NCBI GenBank assembly: GCA_041745535.1
Contig: JBGTIS010000008.1
Location: forward strand, 1-13,648
Origin: JBGTIS01 sp041745535
GTDB lineage: Bacteria; Bacteroidota; Bacteroidia; Cytophagales; Cyclobacteriaceae
Direction: 5' to 3'
Length of the DNA stretch: 13,648 nucleotides
The notes beneath the pieces were generated by a model, which saw only the letters and a program-made list of their open reading frames with translations, made no database searches and was not told where the DNA came from. Position numbers and translations under genes: made by a program. Positions 8,057 through 13,648 of the stretch are shown here, in pieces. How positions within the stretch are numbered: the first letter of the stretch is position 1; every line of letters begins with the position of its first letter.

Positions 8057-8796
8057 TCAGGATTAACAATACGATACCAGCGTGTTAGTGAATCCGGTAG
8101 CGGCGCATCCGGCAGCATGGTGATGCCGGGTAGCCTAGGCTTGCGTTACGATAAGTCTTCCCTTTAAGCATACCGATGAACCTGGTAGTATAGGGTTTAA
8201 GTTCATATAAAAATTTAATAGCCAGGTTCCAAAAATTATCCTTTCCAGAGAAGAAGCAAACTTTTAAGCAGGCGAGCAAAAGTAATTAGTTGTTTTCTTG
8301 CCGGATTTATTCCGGCATCCGCTTCACGGGACCTAGTGCGACTGCCGCCGGAATTCGGTCCAGCCTCATCCGGTGATACCTGAAAATTTATGTCCACCTG
8401 CTTAATGGATCTAGAGTTATTTAGTTTATTTTCAATAAATATGAATAATATTAATCAATTATTCAGCTTTCAAATTGATTTATACTTGTTTGTTTAATAA
8501 ATGTTTCGTTTTGTTGAAAATATTTCTAATCCGGTTTGTGAGGTTCGCTTCAGTTATTGCCTGAAAACAGGTTATACCTGGGAACAGACCCAATGTTTTT
8601 GAATAGAAAAAATATGATGGCTCCATAAAAATAATTGGGATTGCTTCCCGAATGTTAACATAGTGGCAGTCATATATAGGTCGGGTGATGCCCATACCTT
8701 AAATGTTGGGGAGCCAAATCCAGGCTGTTATAAGGATAACCTCAACCAACCAGAAACGCCAGGCAAATTTTTATTCCAACATTGTTTTTTCTTTTT
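8057..8796. other. Long stretch without a convincing gene
   Basis: Several short frames exist on both strands, but none shows a domain, signal peptide or biased codon use. A weak stem CCGGCA / TGCCGG lies near 8110-8130. A TACTTTTG element on the minus strand (8284-8277) lacks a partner TTTG. I see nothing else to call. Confidence 0.5.
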
Positions 8797-8804
8797 TACA
8801 TTTG
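8797..8804 (+). promoter_or_regulatory. Candidate promoter element for the epimerase-like gene
   Basis: TACATTTG matches TAnnTTTG and would start transcription near 8811, about 32 bases before the ATG at 8843. This favours the start at 8843 over the longer frame that opens at 8663. No proper TTTG is seen upstream. Confidence 0.4.
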
Positions 8805-8842
8805 GTACAAATCAGATACACTTCACCATCCACCTTAACCCT

Positions 8843-9829
8843 ATGATACAAATCTCATTGTTCTTCTGTTTTTTCCTGATGACGTTTTATGGTTTATCAC
8901 AAACCCAATATCCTGAAGCGGAAATTAAAAACAAGCACATACAGGCAAAACTCTATTTACCTGATACCGAACAGGGCTACTACCGCAGCACCCGGTTCGA
9001 TTGGGCGGGCATCATTGGCGGTTTACAATACAAAGGCCACGAATACTTTGGTCCCTGGCTTGCCAAACACGATCCTACCTCACACGAAGCCATCAGTGGT
9101 CCGGTAGAAGCGTTCGCGCCTATTGGTTTTGAAACAGCCAAACCGGGCGACCCTTTTTTAGTTGTCGGCGTAGGCATGTTGCGGAAGCCCAACGAAGAAC
9201 CCTATCGTTTCGCTACTACCTATGATATTGTAAACCCGGGGGAGTGGAAGGTGCGGAAAAAGGCTGACCGGATTGAGTTTGTGCACACCCTCACCGCTGA
9301 CGAAGGTTATGCCTATGAATATACCAAAACCGTACGGCTTACCAAAGGCAAACCAGAGCTGGTGCTGGAACATACGCTGAAGAATACCGGCAAAAAAGCA
9401 CTGGAAACCACCGTGTACAATCACAATTTCTTTATCATAGACCAGGAGCCAACCGGCCCCAATCTGGTAACCCGATTTCCTTTTCAGGTACAGGCAGAAG
9501 GTTCCGGTTTCGGGGAGATAATTGTGGCACGGGATAATGAGCTGGTATTTGAAAGGGCCCTGCAAAAAGGAGAGCATGTATTTACCAATGCCGTACAGGG
9601 CTTCGGCTCGGGTGCTGAGGATTACGACATCCGGATTGAGAACAAAAAAACAGGGGCGGGGGTACATATTACTGCCGATCAGCCCTTGTTAAAACTATTT
9701 TACTGGGCCAGCACCACCACAGCCTGTCCTGAGCCCTACATACAGCTAAAAGCCGCGCCCGGTGAGGAGTTTAAATGGAAAATAGCCTATGAATTTTACA
9801 CCTTTGAGGCAGATACTGAGGGGAAGTAG
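8843..9829 (+). CDS. Secreted aldose 1-epimerase-like (galactose mutarotase fold) protein
   Basis: The 328-residue protein has an N-terminal signal peptide (about residues 1-19, MIQISLFFCFFLMTFYGLSQ). The body looks like the beta-sandwich of galactose mutarotase-like carbohydrate proteins: long beta-rich segments, RLTKGKPELVLEHTLKNTGK at about 165-184, and H194 in TTVYNHNFFIID, corresponding to the catalytic histidine of the NHxYFN motif of GalM. The order of segments fits the fold, but the second catalytic histidine and the general base are not clear, so true mutarotase activity is uncertain. It may bind or epimerise sugars outside the cytoplasm. The frame opens earlier at 8663, but the ATG at 8843 is preferred because a signal peptide follows at once and a promoter element lies 32-46 bases ahead. 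The next gene begins 125 bases downstream and is probably separate. Confidence 0.75.
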   Translation: MIQISLFFCFFLMTFYGLSQTQYPEAEIKNKHIQAKLYLPDTEQGYYRSTRFDWAGIIGGLQYKGHEYFGPWLAKHDPTSHEAISGPVEAFAPIGFETAKPGDPFLVVGVGMLRKPNEEPYRFATTYDIVNPGEWKVRKKADRIEFVHTLTADEGYAYEYTKTVRLTKGKPELVLEHTLKNTGKKALETTVYNHNFFIIDQEPTGPNLVTRFPFQVQAEGSGFGEIIVARDNELVFERALQKGEHVFTNAVQGFGSGAEDYDIRIENKKTGAGVHITADQPLLKLFYWASTTTACPEPYIQLKAAPGEEFKWKIAYEFYTFEADTEGK

Positions 9830-9841
9830 GATTTCATACCG

Positions 9842-9849
9842 TAGTTTTG
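9842..9849 (+). promoter_or_regulatory. Candidate -7 element for the 163-residue protein gene
   Basis: TAGTTTTG matches TAnnTTTG in the gap between the two genes, giving a leader near 100 bases. No matching upstream TTTG is found, so this is only suggestive. Confidence 0.22.
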
Positions 9850-9954
9850 CCATTAGGTACGAGCGTGATTTTACCTGTACTTTAAAACATAAACCCAGCT
9901 TCTGATACTATAAATTAGGGGAATTAAAATTAGTATTCACTAAAACAGATCAGA

Positions 9955-10446
9955 ATGAATAATCTGGAAAATCTGGTATCGGTAAAGATATCACCAAAAG
10001 AACTGGCAGCCGCCCTGGAAAAGCTGGAGGAAGCGAATGCCATACTAAAACCCTATTTGATCGCGCTTACGCCGGAAAAAAGACAGGAACTGCCTAAAAT
10101 GAGTGACGGCAACGCGCCGTTTGTAGACAAAGTCCTGCAATACGCACAGGCAAATCCTGCGTTTACGCCCAATTTTGTGGATGTAGCCGAGCTTAAGGTT
10201 GATACGCAGGCCGTTACCAATTTGTCGCAGCTTTACCGGCAGGCAGAAAAACTGTGTACAGGCCTGAACGACACCATCATGATGTCGGGCAGCGAAGCCT
10301 ACCGGGCCGCGTTGGTTTTTTACAAATCGGTAAAAACCGCCGCCAGCATGAACGTACCCGGCGCGCGACCCATTTACGAAGACCTGAAAAAGCGTTTCGA
10401 TAAGCAGGGTAAAAATAATACCAGTGCTGATGCGATTGAAGAATAA
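9955..10446 (+). CDS. Conserved-looking hypothetical protein, 163 aa
   Basis: I do not assign this soluble protein to a named family. It appears mainly alpha-helical: residues 12-40 (SPKELAAALEKLEEANAILK) and 83-150 contain heptad-like hydrophobic spacing, with short Pro/Asn breaks between (residues 66-78). There is no signal peptide or membrane segment. The C-terminal part KSVKTAASMNVPGARPIYED precedes a charged tail (KKRFDKQGKNN). Codon use and GC resemble the neighbouring core genes. It stands alone, with a strong terminator 26 bases after its stop codon, so it is likely monocistronic. Confidence 0.8.
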   Translation: MNNLENLVSVKISPKELAAALEKLEEANAILKPYLIALTPEKRQELPKMSDGNAPFVDKVLQYAQANPAFTPNFVDVAELKVDTQAVTNLSQLYRQAEKLCTGLNDTIMMSGSEAYRAALVFYKSVKTAASMNVPGARPIYEDLKKRFDKQGKNNTSADAIEE

Positions 10447-10471
10447 ACGGTGATTAGTTAACCTATGCATG

Positions 10472-10506
10472 GGGCAAATAGGGCATGTACCTTATTTGCC
10501 CTTTTT
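10472..10506 (+). terminator. Rho-independent terminator
   Basis: GGGCAAATA (10472-10480) and TATTTGCCC (10493-10501) form a perfect 9-base stem around a 12-base loop and are followed by TTTTT. It ends the transcript of the 163-residue protein gene. Confidence 0.85.
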
Positions 10507-10667
10507 GTTATCTGATAGCAGGTAAAATGCCTGATTTTTATTGAACGCTTCAAAACCATCACCCTTTTTGTTGCGGAAGTATTTCCTCCCTGCCGACTGC
10601 GCAGGCTTTTTTACAACCGCGGGCATTTACCAACTTTACTCCGGCCAAACCCAATGCACATCAGCAC

Positions 10668-10861
10668 CTCACCGCGTTCATCTTTTAACATACCGAGGTC
10701 AGTTCGGAACTCACCGCGTTCATCTTTTAGCATACCGAGGCCAGTTCGGAACTCACCGCGCTCACCTTTTAGCATACTGAGGCCAGTTTGGAACTCACCG
10801 CGCTCACCTTTTAGCATACTGAGGCCAGTTCGGAACTCACCGCGCTCACCTTTTAACATAC
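10668..10861. repeat. 42-bp tandem minisatellite, about 4.6 copies
   Basis: Units start at 10668, 10710, 10752, 10794 and 10836 (partial), each beginning CTCACCGCG. Units 1-2 share one set of variants (TTCATCTTTT, CATACCG) and units 3-5 another (CTCACCTTTT, CATACTG), as expected from stepwise local duplication. Because 42 is a multiple of three, frames stay open on both strands. Minus-strand units read as MLKGERGEFRTGLS-like, plus-strand units as NSPRSSFNIPRSVR-like. Differences between units are mostly non-synonymous in both readings, so there is no sign of selection for protein. There are no spacers, so it is not CRISPR. No flanking target-site duplication is seen. Confidence 0.85.
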
Positions 10862-11254
10862 CCAGTTATCATAGATTTCTGCTGTTAGCGCATAGCTCCA
10901 GCCACGTGTTTATTGTTTACCAGGCTTCCAGCTTCAGGCATTTTGTTTTTAAAATATCAGTAGATTAAAGCTATACAGCGGAAATTTGCTGCTACCTGCT
11001 AACAGGCCAGCGGCCCGGGGAATAACAGATACGAGCGAAACGCACACGCCAGTTGAGCTTGATAGTGGAAGCAGGGTTCTTTATTATACGCCAACATTTA
11101 TTATATTCAACATCAAAAAGAAAGCCTGCCATATAAGGGAGCATCCAAGCTTTAAAAGGTATAAAAAGTCCACTAGACAGATTACGATTTGATTAGGAAA
11201 AATACTAAAAAAAGAGATAAAGTGTATATAAAAAATACTATATTTATATTAAAT
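10862..11254. other. Stretch without a convincing gene
   Basis: A 68-codon frame (10986-11192) lacks any domain or hydrophobic pattern and is not called. Composition changes from GC-moderate to strongly AT-rich towards 11200, just ahead of the cassette-like region. No integrase gene or fragment is seen here. Confidence 0.5.
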
Positions 11255-11306
11255 CTATACTATTGACACAGTAAGTATAGTGAAAATAACCGCTACTGCG
11301 GTTATT
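11255..11306. promoter_or_regulatory. Twin hairpins with TTGACA ahead of the first cassette
   Basis: Hairpin 1 pairs CTATACT (11255-11261) with AGTATAG (11274-11280), and its loop holds TTGACA (11263-11268). Hairpin 2 pairs AATAACCGC (11285-11293) with GCGGTTATT (11298-11306) perfectly. The first cassette core, GTTATGGGCC, begins 5 bases later. This could be a promoter/operator for the array, a recombination site, or the left junction of the insert. A -10 box at the right distance is only AATAAC. Confidence 0.4.
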
Positions 11307-11311
11307 AAGAT

Positions 11312-11321
11312 GTTATGGGCC
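11312..11321 (+). repeat. 5' terminal core of cassette A
   Basis: GTTATGGGCC is the exact reverse complement of GGCCCATAAC at 11919-11928, at the other end of the same gene. The match stops after 10 bases on both sides. It lies 20 bases ahead of the start codon. Confidence 0.7.
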
Positions 11322-12041
11322 ATAAAGAAAAATGAAAGAACTTGACAAACAGTTTTCACAATGGGAGGATATGCTAACCAACCAGGTTAAGATACCTGTT
11401 GATATTTGTAGTACGTTAGCTTCAACAATACAAAACGAAATCAAACAACTGTCAGCAGACGAAATTGAGAAGATTGAATCAGCTTCTCCGGTTGGCATAG
11501 ATTTAAGAGTTGAAGAACTGTTAGCATTTCAATCGATGATGGACACATTTAACAAAATGAAACCAAAACCAGAAATCGTAAGAACGCAGGTGATAGCTCA
11601 AAACTACATATGTTTTGTATATCTCAAAGATACTCTTTTTGAAAGGTTGAAAAGAGTTCTTCCAACCGGAAGCGTGGGAAAGAAATGTTGTAAATTCTTA
11701 TTGAACAATCCGGTAAGAGCATTTAGAAACTCGATTGCTCATGGAAATTGGAAGTACACAAATGACTTTTCTGGTATTGAATTTTGGGCGTATAAAGGAG
11801 AACCTGATGGAAATCCTATGCCGAGATGGGAAGTCAGCCAAAATGATTTAGGATTTTGGCAAGCTCTTTCACGAATGATTGCTTATGTAACTTATTTAAC
11901 ATTGGTTGAAATGAAAACGGCCCATAACAAAAGCTAGCCGCCATCCTGGCAATATTGAGCTAGCGCGTTAGTTGCTCCAAGTAGCCAAAAAGATAAACGA
12001 AAGTAAATAGCCAACAAGTCGGCCAAGGGCTGCCCTAGGCG
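11313..12041 (+). mobile_element. Integron-like gene cassette A (HEPN-motif gene)
   Basis: Boundaries assume integron chemistry, with crossover between G and TT of the GTT core. The unit holds one gene with a 20-base lead, an inverse core at its 3' end overlapping the last codons, and a structured segment to the next GTT core. It is AT-richer than the genes to its left. No integrase lies within the window. Confidence 0.55.
11332..11937 (+). CDS. HEPN-motif protein, putative RNase or abortive-infection type
   Basis: The 201-residue protein has R132-N-S-I-A-H137 in a context (PVRAFRNSIAHGNWKY) that matches the RNxxxH motif of HEPN domains, whose members are often ribonucleases of toxin, CRISPR or abortive-infection systems. 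The surroundings look alpha-helical, as in HEPN proteins: helices at about 55-75, 85-105 and 110-130 before the motif and 165-195 after it. There is no signal peptide or membrane helix. The overall family is not identified, so the activity is an inference from one motif. The gene is flanked by the cassette A inverted pair, and its last codons (ACG GCC CAT AAC) are the 3' core itself. No partner antitoxin gene is seen in the same cassette. The ATG is fixed by the short distance to the core. Confidence 0.7.
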   Translation: MKELDKQFSQWEDMLTNQVKIPVDICSTLASTIQNEIKQLSADEIEKIESASPVGIDLRVEELLAFQSMMDTFNKMKPKPEIVRTQVIAQNYICFVYLKDTLFERLKRVLPTGSVGKKCCKFLLNNPVRAFRNSIAHGNWKYTNDFSGIEFWAYKGEPDGNPMPRWEVSQNDLGFWQALSRMIAYVTYLTLVEMKTAHNKS

Positions 12042-12047
12042 TTGTGC
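11919..12047 (+). repeat. attC-like site after cassette A, composite
   Basis: The site starts with inverse core GGCCCATAAC and ends with the core of the next cassette, GTTGTGC. Two readings are possible. Either it is one long site with imperfect arms 11933-11950 and 12022-12040, or it is two short sites: CATAAC-AAAA-GCTAGC...GCTAGC-GC-GTTAG (11923-11973), and GCCAAC with a GCCAAGGGC/GCCCTAGGC stem ending GTTGTGC (12010-12047). The second reading implies a geneless remnant of about 70 bases between. Confidence 0.45.
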
Positions 12048-12066
12048 TTAATTAAAACAAACGAAA

Positions 12067-13014
12067 ATGACAAAATACAGAAATAAACTACCACAGCTTT
12101 CGTCATCAACATTTATGACGGATGGAGGATTAGAAACTGACCTCATTTTTAACAAAGGAATAGATTTACCAGAATTTGCCGCTTTCGATTTACTAAAAAG
12201 TAGTGATGGCAAACAAATCCTAAAAAACTATTATCAGGATTACTTAGTTATAGCTAAGAAGAAATGCAAGGGGTTTGTCCTTGAAGCACCCACCTATAGA
12301 GCTAACCCAGATTGGGTAGTTAAAATAGGATATTCATTGGATGATTTACAAATTATTCACAACACAGCTATAGAAGAGCTTGAAGATTTAAGAAATGAAT
12401 TTGAAGATGACAATTTTAAAGTTCCTATCAGCGTTTGTATTGGACCTCGTGGCGATGGTTATGTACCCAGTAATATAATGACTGCTGAACAAGCCGAGGA
12501 ATATCATTCCTCCCAAATTAATGTAGTTTCCAACACAAATGCCGACCTTGTTTCTGCTTTAACTATAAACTATAATGACGAAGCGATTGGAATAGTTAAT
12601 GCTGCCAAGAAACACCATATTCCCGTAGTCATTTCATATACTGTGGAAACCGATGGAAATCTTCCAAGCGGACAATCTTTAAAAGATGCCATTTCGTCCT
12701 TAGATAAGGCTACAAACAATTATGTATCCTACTTTATGATAAACTGTGCCCATCCAGAGCATTTTAAAGGCGTTTTGAATCCTAACGAATCTTGGACAAA
12801 AAGAATCAAAGGACTTAGAGCAAATGCCTCAAAAAAGAGTCACGCAGAACTTGATGAATCAGAAACATTAGATATTGGAAATAGAGAAGAACTAGCCAAC
12901 GATTATTGTGATTTAAGAACCCATCTTCCGAATTTAAGCATAATCGGTGGTTGCTGTGGAACGGATTCAACTCACTTAGAATCTATTTGTGAATCGTGGT
13001 TTGAAAATAACTAA
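12067..13014 (+). CDS. Homocysteine S-methyltransferase family protein
   Basis: The 315-residue protein belongs to the zinc-dependent S-methyl_trans family, which moves a methyl group to homocysteine to form methionine, often from S-methylmethionine or betaine. Visible hallmarks are MTDGGLETDLIFNKGIDLP near the start (residues 17-35), LEAPTYRANP (72-81), SVCIGPRGDGYVP (122-134), and the zinc cysteines C227 (MINCAHPEHF) and C296-C297 (IIGGCCGTD). All three cysteines are present, so the enzyme may be active. The length is that of the short, stand-alone, cobalamin-independent type. The methyl donor cannot be told from the sequence. The gene lies alone in cassette B, lacks methionine-pathway neighbours, and its AT-rich codons suggest acquisition. 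The ATG follows an A-rich lead of 19 bases after the core. Confidence 0.9.
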   Translation: MTKYRNKLPQLSSSTFMTDGGLETDLIFNKGIDLPEFAAFDLLKSSDGKQILKNYYQDYLVIAKKKCKGFVLEAPTYRANPDWVVKIGYSLDDLQIIHNTAIEELEDLRNEFEDDNFKVPISVCIGPRGDGYVPSNIMTAEQAEEYHSSQINVVSNTNADLVSALTINYNDEAIGIVNAAKKHHIPVVISYTVETDGNLPSGQSLKDAISSLDKATNNYVSYFMINCAHPEHFKGVLNPNESWTKRIKGLRANASKKSHAELDESETLDIGNREELANDYCDLRTHLPNLSIIGGCCGTDSTHLESICESWFENN

Positions 13015-13210
13015 GCACAACATTGTATATAGCTCATTGCTAGGTAGTTGCTTGACCGAAGTTTTGGATATATTTACGAACACCGCCAAATCTTTTGGAT
13101 TTGGCTTTTAGCGTAAAAAGTTAAAAACAAAACGCAAAAGATTTGGCTCATGCCAGACGGAAAGGCAAGTGCCTTTCTACACGCAACGAGCCATATACGA
13201 GACCGTTGGC
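13012..13210 (+). repeat. attC-like folded site after cassette B
   Basis: Outer arms are GCACAAC (13015-13021) and GTTGGC (13205-13210). Inner arms GTATATAGCTCATTGC (13025-13040) and GCAACGAGCCATATAC (13183-13198) pair at 14 of 16 positions. The two mismatches are A-C in the top strand but G-T in the bottom strand, so the bottom strand would fold better, as known for attC sites. The left spacer has 3 bases and the right one 6. The 142-base interior contains further hairpins (13085-13105 and 13161-13176), plus a 13-base inverted pair 13085-13097 / 13135-13147. Confidence 0.6.
13085..13109 (+). terminator. Possible terminator inside the site
   Basis: GCCAAATC (13085-13092) and GATTTGGC (13098-13105) form an 8-base stem with loop TTTTG, followed by TTTT. 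It could end the methyltransferase transcript. It also belongs to the structured site, so its role is unclear. Confidence 0.4.
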
Positions 13211-13228
13211 AGCAAGTAGAAAAGAATT

Positions 13229-13447
13229 ATGAAAGCAATAGAATTCAAGACAGAACTAAAAGATAACCAGATACGGATACCCGATGATGTCCAATCTGAG
13301 TTAAAATATTCACAAGACAAGCTTGTCCGTGTCATTGTGCTGATTGAAGAATCAGATGATGTATATGATGATAATGCTTTTCGTCAATTGACAAAGGAAC
13401 AATTTTTAAAGGGATACGCTGAATCTGATTCAGTATATGATGATTGA
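13229..13447 (+). CDS. Antitoxin of a MazF/PemK-type pair
   Basis: This small acidic protein of 72 residues starts MKAIEFKTELKDNQIRIPDD, a strand-rich N-terminus that resembles AbrB-like or similar antitoxin DNA-binding segments. The C-terminal half (residues 42-72) is acidic and rich in Asp, with KEQFLKGYAESDSVYDD, typical of a disordered toxin-binding tail. The toxin gene follows 3 bases after the stop codon in the same frame (TGA TAG ATG), so the two are translationally coupled and probably autoregulated. No clear operator palindrome is seen in the 24-base lead, so the promoter may lie in the preceding cassette site. The exact antitoxin family is not assigned. Confidence 0.75.
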   Translation: MKAIEFKTELKDNQIRIPDDVQSELKYSQDKLVRVIVLIEESDDVYDDNAFRQLTKEQFLKGYAESDSVYDD

Positions 13448-13450
13448 TAG

Positions 13451-13648
13451 ATGGATAAAGTAGATTTCGGAGATATTGTCCTTATGAAGTTTCCGTTCAC
13501 AGACGGTCAGCAATTCAAAAAAAGACCTGCCTTAGTACTGCTTGATACACAAGATGGGGATATGATTGTTTGTAGAATCACCAGTAAGCTCTATAATACA
13601 GAGTTTGATGTCATGATAGAAGGATGGCAAGCGGCAGGCTTAAAGTTA
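13451..13648 (+). CDS. MazF/PemK-family toxin, N-terminal part
   Basis: The 66 residues seen match the start of the MazF/PemK family: FGDIVLMKFPFTDG (6-19), KKRPALVLLD (23-32) and DMIVCRITSK (37-46). This family folds as a CcdB/MazF barrel, and most members cut mRNA at short sequences, with the toxin held inactive by the upstream antitoxin. The conserved RPALVL segment, whose arginine lies at the active site in MazF, is present. The remaining roughly 40-50 residues, including the catalytic Ser/Thr region, lie beyond the window. It is partial because of the window edge, not because of a visible lesion. Confidence 0.82.
   Translation, partial: MDKVDFGDIVLMKFPFTDGQQFKKRPALVLLDTQDGDMIVCRITSKLYNTEFDVMIEGWQAAGLKL

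Larger units (their letters stand above)
12042..13205 (+). mobile_element. Integron-like gene cassette B (methyltransferase gene)
   Basis: The unit is framed by GTTGTGCTTA (12041-12050) and its exact reverse complement TAAGCACAAC (13012-13021), which contains the stop codon. A long structured site follows to the next core, GTTGGC (13205). It carries one gene with a 26-base lead. Its AT-rich coding sequence contrasts with the genes at the left of the window. Confidence 0.6.
13206..13648 (+). mobile_element. Integron-like cassette C (toxin-antitoxin), partial
   Basis: The unit begins at core GTTGGC (13205-13210), 24 bases before the antitoxin start, and leaves the window before its end. If the model holds, the toxin gene should be followed by GCCAAC outside this window. 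Toxin-antitoxin pairs are common stabilising cargo of cassette arrays. Confidence 0.45.

Noticed and set aside
8085..8279. 64-codon minus-strand frame
   Set aside because: TTG start inside a promoter-like element, and no recognisable pattern or terminator.
8480..8695. 71-codon minus-strand frame
   Set aside because: No domain, no start context, and it overlaps the region upstream of the epimerase-like gene.
8663..8842. N-terminal extension of the epimerase-like protein
   Set aside because: A signal peptide begins at the internal ATG at 8843 and a promoter element lies at 8797, so the extension is not expected to be translated.
10668..10861. CRISPR array
   Set aside because: Units are directly adjacent with no spacers, and there are no cas genes.
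10541..10968. Repeat-protein frames over the minisatellite on either strand
   Set aside because: Open frames follow from the 42-base period. Unit differences are mostly non-synonymous on both strands and no start context stands out.
10998..11077. Decayed attC-like site (GCTAAC ... GTTGAGC)
   Set aside because: Only the outer triplets fit. The inner arms do not pair convincingly.
10986..11192. 68-codon plus-strand frame before the cassettes
   Set aside because: Low-complexity composition and no domain or start signal.
11312..13021. Transposon or insertion-sequence terminal repeats
   Set aside because: The inverted pairs differ between adjacent units, no transposase is coded, and no target-site duplication is visible.

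Overview
The window looks like a chromosomal segment of a member of the Bacteroidota (probably Cytophagia-like). The grounds are a reg_prop/Y_Y_Y sensor kinase, weak Shine-Dalgarno signals, candidate TAnnTTTG promoter elements including one TTTG-21-TATTTTTG pair, and moderate GC. No rRNA, tRNA, CRISPR array, transposase or integrase was found.

Positions 1-2500, minus strand: one hybrid sensor kinase (PAS-PAS-PAS-HisKA-HATPase-REC-Hpt-like) broken by an in-frame TAA and two single-base frameshifts, possibly also a third near the start. Each lesion is repaired by one base. The gene is either a young pseudogene or carries sequence errors. Its promoter looks intact.

Positions 3076-7791, plus strand: a 1133-residue membrane sensor kinase with 14 propeller repeats (two seven-blade propellers), Y_Y_Y domain, one transmembrane helix, coiled coil and kinase core. 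It has no receiver or AraC output domain. After a 36-base gap comes a Tat-exported class V aminotransferase-like PLP protein. Positions 7792-8842 hold at most one small membrane-protein gene on the minus strand, with a terminator at its stop codon. Then come a secreted aldose-epimerase-like protein (8843-9829) and an unrecognised 163-residue protein (9955-10446) with a strong terminator. A 42-bp minisatellite of about 4.6 copies follows at 10668-10861.

Positions 11312-13648 are the most interesting part: a run of compact, AT-richer, same-strand units arranged like integron gene cassettes but without an integrase in view. A HEPN-motif protein gene is framed by GTTATGGGCC and its exact reverse complement GGCCCATAAC. 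A homocysteine S-methyltransferase-like gene is framed by GTTGTGCTTA and its exact reverse complement TAAGCACAAC. Each unit carries its own private 10-base pair starting in GTT and ending in AAC, as expected for circularising cassettes whose attC halves come from their own two ends. The site after the second gene has nested arms of 16 bases whose only two mismatches become G-T pairs in the bottom strand. A third unit starts at GTTGGC and carries an antitoxin and a MazF/PemK-like toxin running off the window. The GTT core does not follow the classical GTTRRRY consensus, so this is either a divergent orphan cassette array or a related, perhaps undescribed, cassette system. The cargo (HEPN protein, toxin-antitoxin pair, methyltransferase) is typical of a mobile defence/accessory array.
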